The notes beneath the pieces are model-generated. The model ran no database searches and was not told the DNA's origin. It was given only the letters and a program-made list of their open reading frames with translations. A stretch of 64,000 nt of DNA, taken from Acanthamoeba castellanii str. Neff. Taxonomy: Eukaryota > Discosea > Longamoebia > Acanthamoebidae. The position numbers were made by a program, and so were the translations under genes. Below, piece after piece: positions 9,277 through 20,492 of this stretch (the first letter of the stretch is position 1; every line of letters starts with the position of its first letter). The stretch lies in the NCBI RefSeq assembly GCF_000313135.1, contig NW_004457268.1, positions 38,582 through 102,581 on the forward strand. The letters are read 5' to 3'.

Positions 9277-10359
9277 TCACTGCAGCATGCCGTCGAAGTC
9301 GTCGTCGTCTTCGTCAACCATGACGCTGAGCTCGACGTGCGAGGCATCAATGGCGTCATCGTCGTCACCGGTGTCGTCGTCTTGCTCCTCGTCAGCCACG
9401 GAGACCTCGCACACGTTGATCTCCTCCTCGCAGCCCAGCAGCTCGTACTGCTCCTGCTCGAGAGCGAACTGGAGCTCGTCTTGCTCCTCCTTCTGCGTCT
9501 CGAGAGTCTTGAGAGTGGCGACGTAGGGCTGGAGGAACGGGTGGGCCAGCACGCGCTCGATGGTGGGCCGCTTGCGTGGGTTGGGGTCGAGCAGGGTGAG
9601 CACAAGGTCGCGGCACTCGCGCGACACCTGGCGAGGGAAGGGCAGCGACGAGAGGTGGCTGTAGTCGGTCTGCTGGGCCACCTGGAGCTCGATCTCCGAG
9701 TCGAACGGGTAGGCGCCGGTGACGAGAATGTAGAGGATGACGCCCATGGCGTAGACCTCGTTGGCGCTGCCGTTGTAGGGTCGGCCCTCGAGCACCTCGG
9801 GCGAGCAGTAGGCCTCGGTGCCGGAGAACTTGGTGAGGATGTCGGTCGGGCGCTGCACCGTGCAGCACAGGCCGAAGTCGCTCAGCTTGAGCGAGACGTC
9901 GTCGGCCGCGGACAGGTCGACGAGAAGATTTTCGAGCTTCAGATCGTGGTGGATGACACCGAGGTGGTTGTGGAGGTAGTTGACGGCATCGGCCAGCTGG
10001 CCGAAGGCACGGCGCGCGAGGGGCTCGTCGAGCTTGCCGCGCGCGACGACAAAGTCGAACAGGTCACCGCCGTTGACGTAGTCCATGACGAAGTAGACAT
10101 CGTCCTCGGTCTCCACGACGTCGCGCAGCGGCACGATGGTGGGGTGGAGGCATCGTCGCAGCACGTCGACCTCCACCTTGAGGTGTTCGCGCATCGTGGT
10201 GGAGAGCTTGCTCTTGGTTATTCGCTTGATGGCCAGCTTGGTCTTCATGTCACCGCCGTGGAAGCCCAGCTTCACCTCGCCAAAGGCTCCTTCGCCCAGG
10301 ATCTCCGTATCGCACATGGCGTAGTGGCTGCCGCCAATTCTCGACATCTTCATCGTCAT
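9277..10359 (-). CDS. Ser/Thr protein kinase (CAMK/SNF1-like)
   Basis: An intronless 360-codon gene. The kinase domain covers about residues 16-275. It has a glycine loop LGEGAFGEVKLG, the lysine in AIKRI, hinge VMDYVNGGDLFDF, catalytic loop VIHHDLKLENLL, DFG in LSDFGLC, and an activation segment ending GTEAYCSPEVLEG, the APE-like element. The catalytic loop reads HHD rather than HRD; Asp and the downstream Asn are kept, so activity is expected. The layout resembles CAMK/AMPK-like kinases (YNGSANEVYAMGVILYILVTG). The C-terminal ~85 residues are an acidic tail ending DDDDDFDGMLQ, with a coiled-coil-like QKEEQDELQFALEQEQYEL. The substrate is unknown. Confidence 0.92.
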   Translation of the reverse strand: MTMKMSRIGGSHYAMCDTEILGEGAFGEVKLGFHGGDMKTKLAIKRITKSKLSTTMREHLKVEVDVLRRCLHPTIVPLRDVVETEDDVYFVMDYVNGGDLFDFVVARGKLDEPLARRAFGQLADAVNYLHNHLGVIHHDLKLENLLVDLSAADDVSLKLSDFGLCCTVQRPTDILTKFSGTEAYCSPEVLEGRPYNGSANEVYAMGVILYILVTGAYPFDSEIELQVAQQTDYSHLSSLPFPRQVSRECRDLVLTLLDPNPRKRPTIERVLAHPFLQPYVATLKTLETQKEEQDELQFALEQEQYELLGCEEEINVCEVSVADEEQDDDTGDDDDAIDASHVELSVMVDEDDDDFDGMLQ

Positions 10360-10659
10360 CTTTTCTTCTCCAAATCTGCAGGCAAAACAATTTCAATTCT
10401 TCCCCTCTTACGTTCGGGGTGTTACAGATCGAATGAAATGTCTTCCTTGTCGTTCGTGTTTGCTTCTTCCTTGTCGAGTAAAGGCGATTGTGGTCTGGCA
10501 TCTCTTCCCCCGCCTTTTCTTCGGGCCGAGCCTTTCCTGGTACTCGGAGTCCGTTAGAATTTTTTTCACTACAAACTGTGTTGATTGGCCGACGCTTCAC
10601 ATTCCCTTTTCGGCCGTTGGTTTCCAGGAAATGCTTTTTCATTATTATAAATGGAATTC
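10360..10659. other. Intergenic: kinase upstream region and choline kinase 3' flank
   Basis: About 300 bases between the kinase ATG (10359) and the choline kinase stop (10660), both minus strand. AT content is raised relative to the exons. No coding frame or convincing TATA box was found. Confidence 0.45.
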
Positions 10660-12643
10660 TCAGGCTTGGGGCATGGGGAGGGTGTAGAGGGCGGCCTTGG
10701 TCTTGGTGTACATGGTGAGCCGTCGGAGCGAGTACTGGAAGAAGTCGTAGTCGATGTCGGACACCTTGGCCTGCGCGAGGCCCCAGATGCCCCAGTAGAG
10801 GTGCGACGCGAGCGTGAACTTGTTGGCCTCCACGTAGGCACGCTCAAGTTCCAGCTCTGTAGGCTGACGCTCGAGGAACGCCTCCAGATATCTGTTCAAG
10901 AGTGAAGAGCCTGGTCGGTCAACACTGCGGGCGCGTCGTGTCGTGTAGTGCGCGCGTCGTGCCGTCGCGTTGCATGCCTTGCGCAATCGTGTTCTGTATT
11001 TTACGACATGTGTGTGTGTGTGTGTGTGGCGTACCGGGTGAGGAAGAACATTTGCTTCTCGCGCGATGGAAACTTGGTCCAGTCCAGGTCGAAGCCGGTG
11101 TGCTCGCAGAAGTGATTACCCAGGTCCCACCCCCTGTGGTTGTAGCACGCGTACTCGAAGCTGCACCAGTAACGCACGCAGAAACACAACGTGTCAGCCA
11201 ACCGCATACACATGAGAGCGACTGCTTGAGAGAGGCTCAGCACTCACTCGATGAAACCGACGGTGTTGGACTCCTTGTCGTAGATGCAGTTCATCGGCTG
11301 GACGTCGTTGTGACAAAATGTGACTGCACACAGTGAAGAAATAGACTTAAGACTTGAGACGGTTCGCCTTGTCGCTCTGTGGGGCTAGAGGAGCACAGGG
11401 CGTACCCGGTGTATTGAGCGAAGCCAGCATGGCCTCCAGCTCGTCCATCTCCTTGACCACATCAATACCCAGCGCAGCCCACTCCTCCTTCTGATGAATC
11501 GTTAACACGTTAGTACCACACCAGCAGGGGCACTGGGAGACATGAGGGAACATAATGGAGACTACCTGCTCTTCCCGCTGTACGTGCGAGAGGTCGTTCT
11601 TGGGAATGAGGTCGAGCCACTTCCGCACGAGCAGAGACCAGGCTGGCTCCCTGGCTACGTCGGGAATCTCCATCTTTGCGTGCCACTGCGCCAGCCTCTT
11701 CGCAATGAGCGCAGCGTACTGCAACCACACAAACACGCGCGCACGAGAGAGAACGCTGGTGTGAGCTCATACGCTGCAAGGCTCACCTAACTGTACACAG
11801 ACAAGACACGGCTCACCTCGGGCTTGTGCACTTCCTCGATGGTCAGCTGCACACCGTCAACGTGCCCGTAGACACAGCCGTTCTTGTACTTGCCTGCGGA
11901 CCGGGAGACGAGCACGTTAACGGGACATCAAGAGGTAGAGAGCCGCAGGAGCGGCGACCTACCATAGAACTTGGGGCCGAGGCCGGCCTTGTACACCGCC
12001 TGGAAGACCAGCAGTTCGCCATCCCGATCCGCCAGCGACACGTCACTCCCGTCCTCTGCCACACACAACACAACAACACAAAAAAAAGCTGGGTGAGTAA
12101 ATCATCAAACATATCTGGGTAAAATAAATATATAAATATATAAATAATAAAATAAATAAATGCAAACCGCGCACCTTGGGTGGAGCTGCCGGTGACCCTG
12201 ATGAGGATCTTCTGATGAGGGTCGACGAGCGATGTGCACCGGTAGAGCTTGTTGGAGAGGCCGCCGGTATACTTGCGGATGGCCAGCTGGTCATCTCCCA
12301 AGCCGGCCCAGTCTTCAGATCGGAAAGTGCGCGCGATGTCCTTCAGCTTGTGGTCGCGTTGCTGGATGAACGGCGTGGGGTGACCCGATTCCTTGGATGC
12401 GGCCTCCTCCCTTGTCTCTTCGTCTTCATCCACGACCATCTCGATGTCGTTTCGGATCAAGTACGATGCCGAGTTGGCAACATCTTCGGATTGCGCCACC
12501 TTCTCCAGCGAATGCGAGGGGCTCTCGAATGCGGGGATGTGGAGAGTGGCATCGTGCGTGGGATGGCTTTCGCCCACCTCTGGCGTGTGGTGCCTCTTGT
12601 TGCTCTTCTTGAGCTGCTCATGCGCTGGAGGTGCTGCGTTCAT
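10660..12643 (-). CDS. Choline/ethanolamine kinase
   Basis: Eight exons (12175-12643, 11963-12055, 11817-11893, 11566-11718, 11406-11490, 11248-11323, 11035-11160, 10660-10891) close in frame to 436 residues. After a disordered ~90-residue N-terminus come GGLSNKLYRCTS (nucleotide loop), LLVFQAVYKAGLGPKFYG, VTFCHNDVQPMNCIYD (Brenner-type phosphotransferase motif) and VGFIDFEYACYNHRGWDL (the choline kinase signature; Asp binds Mg). The end LASHLYWGIWGLAQAKVSDIDYDFF is also family-typical. The enzyme phosphorylates choline or ethanolamine with ATP, the first step of the Kennedy pathway to phosphatidylcholine or phosphatidylethanolamine. Which base is preferred cannot be read from sequence. It is transcribed divergently from the histone deacetylase gene. 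Confidence 0.95.
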
Positions 12644-13009
12644 CTTGTCTTCGTGGTTCGTTTGGTCTTTTCTCTGTTTCCTCTCCTAGGTTTTTCTATT
12701 TCTACCAGATTTGCTCCGCCAAGCTCGGCGAGCTGCATCTTCGAAGCGCCTGTGTTTCTCCTCCAGCTGGGCTCGATTCTTGAGCAAGAGACTCACAAAC
12801 GAGGCAAACGCTTGGCTCACAACCAGATGAGCACATCCAGGTACGCAGCTTCGTCAAAGATGATCACCTACCTCGCCCACCATTCTCCAATCGCTGTCTC
12901 ATCGAGCCTAGAGGAAGAAAATCTATCGGTCGCAAAGGGCAATGAAACGCGAGATCCTCCATCTGCACAATCGTAAACATTTTTCGTTGCAGATTGTTCA
13001 CTTGCCTTG
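12644..13009. other. Shared upstream region of choline kinase and histone deacetylase
   Basis: About 365 bases separate two divergent start codons (12643 minus, 13010 plus), so the region should carry both promoters. No clear TATA box or other named element was seen. Confidence 0.5.
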
Positions 13010-14962
13010 ATGATCACGCTCATGTGGACTGCACGTTGTGGCGTCCCTCTACAATGTAGGCCGCAGCGACGGCAGAAGCAGAAGGCGCAGCAGCGGCTGG
13101 GCGTATACGGCTCCTATCTGGCGCGCGGGCAGTACACGCGCGAGGAGGAGCACCAGGACGACGGCGACTACCGCGAGCGCCTCAGCGCCGCTGAGCTGCG
13201 CAAGCGCAAGGCCGAGCGCGAGGCCAAGGAGAAGGAGGAGCGCGAGCTGGAGGACAAGGCGAAGCAGGACAGCGCCGACCTACGTCCCAGCAAGAAGGTA
13301 CACAAACGCTGATTGTCACCACCATCACCACCATGAGCTCAAGGAAACCGACACTAACCCTGATCACCTTCATGTCGCGCGTGTGTGATGATGACGATGA
13401 TGATGCGATTGCTACAGCTCAAGAGTGGAATTGAGAATGGATCGAGTCAGGAGGTGGACATCGAGGGGTCGGATCGGGACGCGCGCTGGGCCAGCGATTT
13501 CCTCCTGCAGTCGTCGCAATCGCAGGAAGAAGACGTGCTGAGCCCGAAAACGCTTTCATACAGCCTCAGCCCGTCCAGTCCGCCGTTCGCCTTCAACATC
13601 GTCATCCCCGAGTTCGATGAGAGCCAGGCAGCCGAAGCTGCACCACCTCTGGCGCGCAAACTGGTACGCCACACGACCGCGCAGCAAGTCATCGGCGCTC
13701 ACCTCGCTGGCCTTATGTAGGAGGAGGCGGAGGTGAAGAAGAAAAAGCGGGGCCGCTCGGTCAGCTTTGACGAGACCGTGACGATGCTCGACCGCAGAGG
13801 CCGCACCGCTCGGTTTCCGCTTGCGCCTGGTGATGGTACGGCGGCTTCAGCTTCTTTTTGCTCTCTCTCTCTCTCTCTCGCCAGTGCTTCGGTCGATGAA
13901 GTGTAACAATTGACGGCTGGTTTTCTCCGCGCCTGCGCGCTATGTGCTGGTGCATAACAGAGCGGAGTATGCAGAGTTTGGTCGCTGATGGCGCCGCGCC
14001 GCCGGCGCCACGGCGCAGGAACCTCCGCGAACGTGCCCCCGTCCCAGAAAAGCCTGCGCCTCTCGCACTGGGCTCATCCGACGAAGAAGAAGACGACGAC
14101 GAAGATGAAGAAGAGGATGAAGGAGACGAGTACAACGTCAGCGAAGAGGAAGAGGAAGGGGAAACCACCAACATCCAAGAGAAGAAGGAAGAACAGAAAC
14201 GAGACAAGAAAAAGGAAAAGGTAAAGGAAAAGAAGGCTGGCGTGTCGGCGAACAGGAGGGCCAAGGCCAAGGCCAATGGCAAGGCAAAGGAGCTGGCAAA
14301 GCCGGCGAAAGGCAAGAAGAAGAAGAAGAAGAAGACGGCGGCGCTCTTCCACCGTGCTTGCCTCAAGCATCTGGTGCCGGAGGATCACTGCGAGGTGCCC
14401 GAACGGCTCTCCGCCACCATACAGGTGCGCCTCCATCCATTCTTGCTCGTGGCCGATGATCAATGTAACCAACCATCCGGCACGCACACGCATCACCGCA
14501 CACGCGCACGTACCACCGCACACACCCCTACCACAGTGCATCGAAGAGTTGCACGATTCGGAGGAGACGCAAAGGCAAATCGAGCTCTTCGCTTCGCCAT
14601 CCAAGGCAGATCTGCGATGGGTCAAGGTTCTGCCACCATGGCCATCATCGTAACACTGAACGTCTGAAATCTGATGCGAAATGTTGTCTCATGTTGTGTG
14701 TCTCGTCGTGTGTTCTGTCACAGGCCGTACACGACGCGTCGTACGTGCGGAAGATGAGCGAAAAGGTGCCGACGCAAGGCGGTTCGCAGGTCACCGTGCA
14801 TGCCACCCTGTCGACCTTGGAGATGGACAATTCGGACGCCAACGTACGCTCATCCGCTCCCCATAATCATAATGGTCGTTCACACACGACACGCAACTCG
14901 ACACGACACGCATGACACGACACGCAACCGGCACGCACGCACGACACGCACGCACGCACGCA

Positions 14963-15001
<39 letters not shown>

Positions 15002-17248
15002 CAGTTTTACACCGATACATTCATGTCGCACGAGTCATGGGCTGCGGCGCTCTATGCCGCTGGGTCTGTCATCGAAGCTGTCGACCTGGTCATGGGCCAG
15101 ACCCATCGCAATGCCGTCTGCGCCGTTCGACCACCAGGGCACCACTGCGGCCGTAGCGGGCGCACCGGGCAGGTCAAGTCGCAGGGCTTCTGCCTCCTCA
15201 ACAACGTCGCCATCGGCGCCAAGTATGCCCTCCTCAAGCACGACCTCCACCGAATCGCCATCGTCGACTTTGACGTTCACGCCGGTACGCGCTTGGCCCT
15301 GCGGTCGCCTCGAGGCTGCCTCACTAGTGAGCTGATGACGGTGTGTCTTTGCCGACATTTTTGTGTGGAAACACACAGGCAACGGCACGGAAGAGATCTT
15401 TACCGGCGATGACAACTTTCTCTTCGTTTCCATCCATGCCGTGGGCGACAGCTTCTACCCCGGTGCGCACTCGCACTTTGTCTGACTGACCCGACCGACC
15501 ACCGACTGCGCGGTTTGGTGCTTGCTGACTTTCTGTCGACAGAAACGGGCCACGAGAGCGGCGGGAACGTGTTCAATCTGCCGCTGCCGCACTGCACGAC
15601 CGCAGCCACCTATCGTCAGGAATTCGAGAAGGTCGTCCGCAAGCTGGACGCCTTTGCGCCCCAATTCCTCTTCCTTTCAAGCGGGTACTCGTCCATCTTC
15701 ATTCACGCACGAACGTGCACCACCGCACACGCACACATTTAAATGAACTTAACGACGTGGCGCTTGTTCACCACGCGAGCAGTTTTGATGGCCACAAGAG
15801 CGATCCCATTCGCGGGGCGAGGAAGAAGGAAGGCTTCGCCCTGACCGGCCTAGACTATCATCACATCACGAGTACGTCCCCCCCCCGCGCCAATGCATCA
15901 TCGGCTGCGACTTATCTCTCTTCATTTTCTTTCTTTTTCGTTCTTTTCCCCCCAGCCCGACTCTTGGAGGTGGCAGAGCGCCACTGCGAGGGCAAGGTCG
16001 TGTCCGTGCTCGAGGGTGGGTATGATGTCGGCTCTCGGGTACGCTGCTGTTCTCTCCGCCTCCAGTTGCCACGCATCGCCGCACATGCACCACACACACA
16101 CACACACAAATGCGCGCGCGCACGCACAAATGCACGCTCACTGATTCCGTCCGGTTTCTGGGTCTCAGACGCGAGGACTGGCCGAGAGCTTTAAGGCCCA
16201 CGTGATGGCGCTGATGGGCTGCAGCGAAGACGATGTCTCGGCAGCGGCTCCGACGACCAAGCGCACCGCGAAGCGCACCGCACAAAAGCGAACCGCCAAC
16301 AAAAAGGCCGACTCGAGCCAGGACGAGTACCAGGAGCCAGCGCGACCGGTCACTCAGGGCTCACCGCCCAAGCCAACACCGAGCCCCGCAGCGACCGCGG
16401 CGACGATTGCGACAGTCGCGACGCGCACGCTCTCGCCTCCCACCCCGCCGCGCTCGTCGTCATCGCCCGGAAGCGAGGAAAAGGCGAAGCAGAAGGCGAT
16501 CAAGGTCAGCCCGGCTCGAGGCCGGCCGAAGCCGCCTGTGGTACCGGCGACGTGGTCGCCCAGGCTCGCGAAGCGGCAGTTCACGAGCGAAGCCAGCGGC
16601 AGGAGCTCCGGGGTCGTCAATGACAGCGACAGCAACAGCGAAAACGACAACCAGAGAAGGAAGCGGAAGAGGGGGTCCGCCGAGAGCGAAAACGAAAACG
16701 ATGAAAGCGCGAAGGCGGCGCCGGAGAGAAGGAGTGAAGCGCGAGGGTCGCCGGTTTTGCGGCGGGCCAGGAGGACAGCGCGGAGCGTCAACGGCAGCGG
16801 CAGCAGCCAGGAGGGCGACGTGCTGCCCAGGCCGCAGGGGAAACGGATAGCCCGGCGGACGCGGCAGGTGGCGAGCAGCAGCCAGTCGGATGCGGACGGC
16901 GACAACGCCACCGCCGCGTTCACCATCCAGGCTGACCGAATGGAGGGTGAGTCATCCGAGAGTCAATCAAGTCAGCCAAGCCAGACCGCCGCCGCCGCAT
17001 CATCGTCGTCATCATCGTCATCGTCATCGTCGTCATCATCGTCGTCGACCAAGCGAGCGGCGTCGCTGCCATCGTCCCTGCCTCTCGTGCCCCAGCTCGA
17101 CGGGCTCTGCGATTTTGAAGACGATCCGCTGTTCATGTCCTCCTTCTCCTCGGCGCCGTCGCTGCAGGGCAGCGAGAAGGTGTTCCTCCTCGACCTGTCT
17201 CAACAGCCCGATGCCGACGATGACGAGGAGACGCAACTCGGTCCCTGA
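13010..17248 (+). CDS. Histone deacetylase, class II-like
   Basis: Twelve exons (13010-13297, 13418-13663, 13721-13835, 13961-14424, 14537-14626, 14724-14843, 15005-15284, 15379-15462, 15543-15684, 15783-15871, 15956-16038, 16169-17248) join in frame to 1026 residues. Residues ~1-350 are charged and disordered, with a run of acidic then Lys-rich sequence. The deacetylase domain (about 350-680) has AVRPPGHHCG, GFCLLNNVAIGAKYA, IVDFDVHAGNGTEEIF, ETGHESGGNVFNLPLP, SSGFDGHKSDP and VLEGGYD; the catalytic HH pair and the zinc ligands (DxH, second Asp) are visible. The last ~340 residues are Ser/Arg/Lys-rich, including a polyserine tract near 17000-17050. It should remove acetyl groups from histone or other lysines in the nucleus. 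The first ATG is uncertain by four codons. Confidence 0.93.
14960..15002. repeat. Intronic (CGCA)n tract
   Basis: A GCAC/CGCA tetranucleotide run ends at the acceptor of the HDAC exon that begins at 15005. It is one of many simple repeats confined to introns here. Confidence 0.85.
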
Positions 17249-17468
17249 CCGCAACACACGCATTTTTGACAACACAACAAGTTTTCGACCTGGGCACACA
17301 ATCTCCACATTTCGCTTCTTTTTCCTTTTTCTTTCTTTCTGTTTGTTTTCTAATTCGTCGGTTTTATCCAAATAAAAATAATAGTATTATTGCATAAAAT
17401 GTAACACAAAATCCAGAGACCCACTCTCAGCGAGCTCCTTCCGCGAGGGAGTGCTTTGTGGTTACAGT

Positions 17469-18053
17469 TCAGGAGAAGACGGCCGGGTTGACGGCGTAGA
17501 GCGAAGCCATGGCGTTGATCTGCGCGCCCGTGCGGTACTGCTTGACGCTGTCGTCCGCCGAGTCGTCCAGCCACCGCGGCGAGCACACGCCATCGCGGTC
17601 CTCTGTCGCTGCTGCGGGCCGCGGCGTCGACGGGTTGCTGCGCTCCCTGCGCACGGCGGTGAGGGCGAGCACCTGCTGGTCCTCGGCGGACAGCTGGTCC
17701 TTCCACTTGTCGAGCCCGCGCTGGCTCTTGCTTCGCTCCTTCCTCTTCAAGATGACGGGGGCGTTGGGTGAAGAAGATGATGTGGAAGAGGAGTCGGACG
17801 AGGCGAGCCCACGCCGCCCCTCTGTGATGGTTGGTTCGATGGCGTCCTTGTTCCACTTGCCCATGCCGCGCTGGCTCTTGCTTCGGCCCATCCGTGTTGA
17901 AGATGAAGATGATGAAGATGAAGATGATGAAGATGGTGAAGATGGCGAAGATGGCGAAGATGGTGAAGATGATGTTGGAGTAAGCATGGACGAAGGGGGC
18001 GTGGGCGTGTGCGAGTTTCGGCGCCGACCCAGGGCAAGACCAGGAATCTTCAT
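17469..18053 (-). CDS. Small-protein family member A (GLxKW / SPRW...NPAxF)
   Basis: An intronless 194-codon gene. The N-terminus is MKIPGLALGRRRNS and a Ser/Pro-rich stretch follows, encoded by a TCA/TCT-type repeat (about 17895-17965). The protein carries two copies of the RSKSQRGxxKW block (RSKSQRGMGKW and RSKSQRGLDKWKDQLSAEDQ) and the family C-terminus CSPRWLDDSADDSVKQYR, then MASLYAVNPAVFS. It is the longest member and the only one with a doubled central block. It faces member B across a 469-base shared upstream region. I recognise no known domain; there is no signal peptide or membrane segment. Confidence 0.82.
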   Translation of the reverse strand: MKIPGLALGRRRNSHTPTPPSSMLTPTSSSPSSPSSPSSPSSSSSSSSSSSSTRMGRSKSQRGMGKWNKDAIEPTITEGRRGLASSDSSSTSSSSPNAPVILKRKERSKSQRGLDKWKDQLSAEDQQVLALTAVRRERSNPSTPRPAAATEDRDGVCSPRWLDDSADDSVKQYRTGAQINAMASLYAVNPAVFS

Positions 18054-18522
18054 GGCTTTGTTGTGTGGTGGAGTCCGGGGGGGAGGCTATGATAGCTTAG
18101 GTCGAGTTTGCCTCTTCGAGTCGTGCGTTGTGTTTGTTGTGGTTGTGGTGGCTTGTCTGTCCGTCGTTTGTGTACTCAGCGGCGCCGTTCGTGGTCTGGC
18201 GGACCAGCAACCTCGGCCGCCTCTCGTTGTGTCGCCCGCCGTGCGGTTGACGGACAGCAGCCAATCACCAGAACGGGTGTGTTATGTCTTCGTTTTATGT
18301 CTTCGTTTCTGTGTGTGCGACCGAGAACCGGTCAACGTCGGTTGCACCCGCGATCTTTGGTCTCCGGCCGACCTCCGACCGCTGCATCATCAAGGCGCCC
18401 CCCGTGGCGAACGTCGCCAGACGTTCCCTGCCAACAAAGACTCCGACCAAATTGAGGTTGTCAAGCAGGAAGCGACAAAGCGGACAAGAAAGAAGAAGAA
18501 GAAGAGGACGGTAGAACAATCG
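18054..18522. other. Divergent upstream region between family members A and B
   Basis: 469 bases separate two divergent small-protein genes, so it should hold both promoters. It is rich in GTTGTGTTTG-like words and contains no convincing coding frame. No TATA box as clear as those of members D and E was found. Confidence 0.45.
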
Positions 18523-18891
18523 ATGTTGAAGATACCGGCGCTCCGGCGAAGTAAGGAACCAGCGGACGAGAAGGAGCAGCTGCTGGTCAGCCCGCGAGGG
18601 AGCACCACGCCTCGAGGCACCATCGCCAGCCCGCGCGGCCGCACCACCACGCCCCGAGGCGGCGGCGAGGGCCTCGCCAAGTGGGAGCTCAAGCTGGTCG
18701 CAGAGGGTGGCTCGCCGACTACCGATGACGCACCCGCCACCACCATCACGCCGCAGGCGAGCCCGCGAACCCTGGTCTCGCCGCGGTGGGTGGACGACAA
18801 GGCCGAGCCGAGGATCCAGAAGCACCGGACCGACGCCCAGCTGGGGGCCATGGCCGCGCTCTACGCCACCAATCCGGCCGCCTTCGATTAG
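18523..18891 (+). CDS. Small-protein family member B
   Basis: An intronless 122-residue frame starting at ATG 18523 (MLKIPALRRSKEP) and ending at TAG. It contains repeated SPRG/TPRG motifs (SPRGSTTPRG, SPRGRTTTPRG), the central GLAKWELKLVAE, and the C-terminal signature VSPRWVDDKAEPRIQKHR followed by MAALYATNPAAFD. The longer upstream frame was rejected as a start because similarity to members A, D and E begins at this Met. The SPR/TPR and RRS contexts look like phosphorylation sites (inference only). Function unknown. Confidence 0.8.
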   Translation: MLKIPALRRSKEPADEKEQLLVSPRGSTTPRGTIASPRGRTTTPRGGGEGLAKWELKLVAEGGSPTTDDAPATTITPQASPRTLVSPRWVDDKAEPRIQKHRTDAQLGAMAALYATNPAAFD

Positions 18892-19304
18892 CTACCCAAC
18901 TACTTCCGTCTGGCTGGCGGAGAATGTCAAGTCACGTTCATCCGCAATAAAAACCTGTTTTATAGTACCGATGACGTACCGACAAACACCATCATGCCTG
19001 TCTTGTTGAATTGGGGGGGGGGGGATGACGAAGGAGACGTGGTTTTGTCAATGTTCGGTCAGAAGCCTATGACGTGAAATTACGTGGCTTGCTTGGTGAC
19101 GTGCTTGCAGGCTCACCGTTCAAAGAAACAAAGCTCCGGCGGTGATGAGGGACATGAACTCCTTCTCCTGGTAGCTCCTATTATGGAGCTAAGCTCGATC
19201 GGCCATAAAGCTGAGGCCTCAGCTTCACACTTGCGTTCTTCTCAGCCAACCAGTGGCCTAGCCAGTTTGTCCCGTGACACAACACAAACTCGACCCAACA
19301 CAAC
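18892..19304. other. Intergenic between family members B and C
   Basis: 413 bases containing the 3' end of B (an AATAAA at 18946-18951 could be its poly(A) signal), a run of about ten G near 19013-19022, and the upstream region of C. No coding frame was recognised. Confidence 0.45.
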
Positions 19305-19583
19305 ATGCTCCTGCCGACTCTCCGCCGCAGCAAGCCGGAGCTCGAGACCAGCCCCAGCCAGCGGGGCCTCGGCAAGTGGGAGGACCTCGCACGCGCAGAC
19401 TCCTCGTCTGCCTCGCACACGCGCTTGCCCGGTCACATTGCCCACCCAAAGCCCAGCGGCGCGGTGTGCTCCCCGCGGTGGATCGACGACAATGCCACCC
19501 CCGGCATACAGCGCTACCGCACCGGGGCTCAGCTCGCCGCCTTCGCCGCCGTCTGCGACGTTCATCCACTACTCCTTCTCTGA
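19305..19583 (+). CDS. Small-protein family member C
   Basis: An intronless 92-residue frame: MLLPTLRRSKPELE, then SPSQRGLGKWEDLARAD, then VCSPRWIDDNATPGIQRYR and a divergent end (AAVCDVHPLLLL) where relatives have LYAxNPAxF. It is the shortest intact member and keeps all three conserved blocks, so it is probably functional, although its last ~10 residues have drifted. The RRSK and SQRG words are shared exactly with member A. Confidence 0.78.
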   Translation: MLLPTLRRSKPELETSPSQRGLGKWEDLARADSSSASHTRLPGHIAHPKPSGAVCSPRWIDDNATPGIQRYRTGAQLAAFAAVCDVHPLLLL

Positions 19584-20046
19584 GCGCTGCAATCGATTGC
19601 ATCCTCTCTCTCTCTCTCTCTCAACGCCTACATCTCAGATCCCGTTCTCATATGAGACTATCGGGGGTGAATGCTGGCGAGCCACACTGCCATCTACTAT
19701 TTATTGTAAACAGCCAACATGTTGCCTCTTCAACAAGGATAACCTTTTCTTTCCTCCCTCTCTATTTTGTCTGTAGCTCCGACGTGACTGTCAGCGGTGG
19801 GTTCGACACTTCTCCCAATGGAGCTGGTTCACCCTTGGCTCTTGTGCCTTCCTCTGACAATGCCCACAGCAGTGTAGTGGGGCCACCAGGGGTCGGTGTT
19901 GTTTGTAGAAAAAAATCATTTTACAAGTGATGGACTGTGTAAATGGCCTGTTGTGTTTACATTGCAAACAGTGTCGCGTCCCCTATGGGAGCGATTTGGA
20001 AGGCAGGCTGCCCTATGATGGCCGCCTTCATTGGGGGGGGTTGAGA
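19584..20046. other. Intergenic between convergent family members C and D
   Basis: 463 bases between two facing stop codons, holding both 3' flanks. A CT-dinucleotide run (about 19607-19622) lies near the start. The apparent frames here have no similarity to anything. Confidence 0.45.
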
Positions 20047-20415
20047 CTAGGAGGCGAACACTGCCGGCTGGGCGACGTAGAGCGCCGCCAGCGCCGCGAC
20101 CTGCTCGCCGTCTCGGAACTTCTGGATGCTCTGGTCGGCCTCGTCCTTGACCTGCCGCCGGGGCGAAGTAGCGTTCGATCGGGGGCTGGTGGCGTTGTTG
20201 TTGTAGTTGGCCAGAACCGCTCGATCGTGGGCAGTGAGCATGTCGCTCCACTTGTCGATCCCGCTCGCGGTGGTGGTGGTCCTGGTAGTCTTTGTCTTGG
20301 TAGTGCCCGAGGGAGCGGTGGTGGTCAGCTCTGATGATGGAGTCGAGGCCAGCAGACGCTCGGTCTCCTGGGCCGGGGTGTCCTTGGAGCGGCGGAGGGA
20401 AGTGGGCAGCTTCAT
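20047..20415 (-). CDS. Small-protein family member D
   Basis: An intronless 122-residue frame starting MKLPTSLRRSKDTP, identical over its first 14 residues to member E. A Thr-rich linker precedes the central GIDKWSDMLTAHDRAVLANY. The C-terminal part has TSPRRQVKDEADQSIQKFR and LAALYVAQPAVFAS, matching the family signature with SPRR in place of SPRW. A TATA-like element lies about 70 bases upstream. No signal peptide or known domain is visible. Confidence 0.82.
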   Translation of the reverse strand: MKLPTSLRRSKDTPAQETERLLASTPSSELTTTAPSGTTKTKTTRTTTTASGIDKWSDMLTAHDRAVLANYNNNATSPRSNATSPRRQVKDEADQSIQKFRDGEQVAALAALYVAQPAVFAS

Positions 20416-20483
20416 GCTTGTCTGGGTGGGTGAGATGTTGGTCGAGTGGTGGGTTGTGGTGAATGGATTGTCGCGGCAGTTAG

Positions 20484-20492
20484 CTTTTTATG
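20484..20492 (-). promoter_or_regulatory. TATA-like box of family member D
   Basis: The minus strand reads CATAAAAAG about 70 bases before the ATG at 20415, the same spacing as in members E and actobindin. Confidence 0.5.

Noticed and set aside
9169..10557. A 462-codon plus-strand frame opposite the protein kinase
   Set aside because: It is the antisense shadow of the kinase; its composition is Leu/Val/Glu/His-rich without motifs, whereas the minus strand has all kinase motifs.
14932..15002. Possible CRISPR-like or telomere-like array of short repeats
   Set aside because: Units are 4-9 bases with no spacers and sit in introns of a eukaryotic gene; these are microsatellites.
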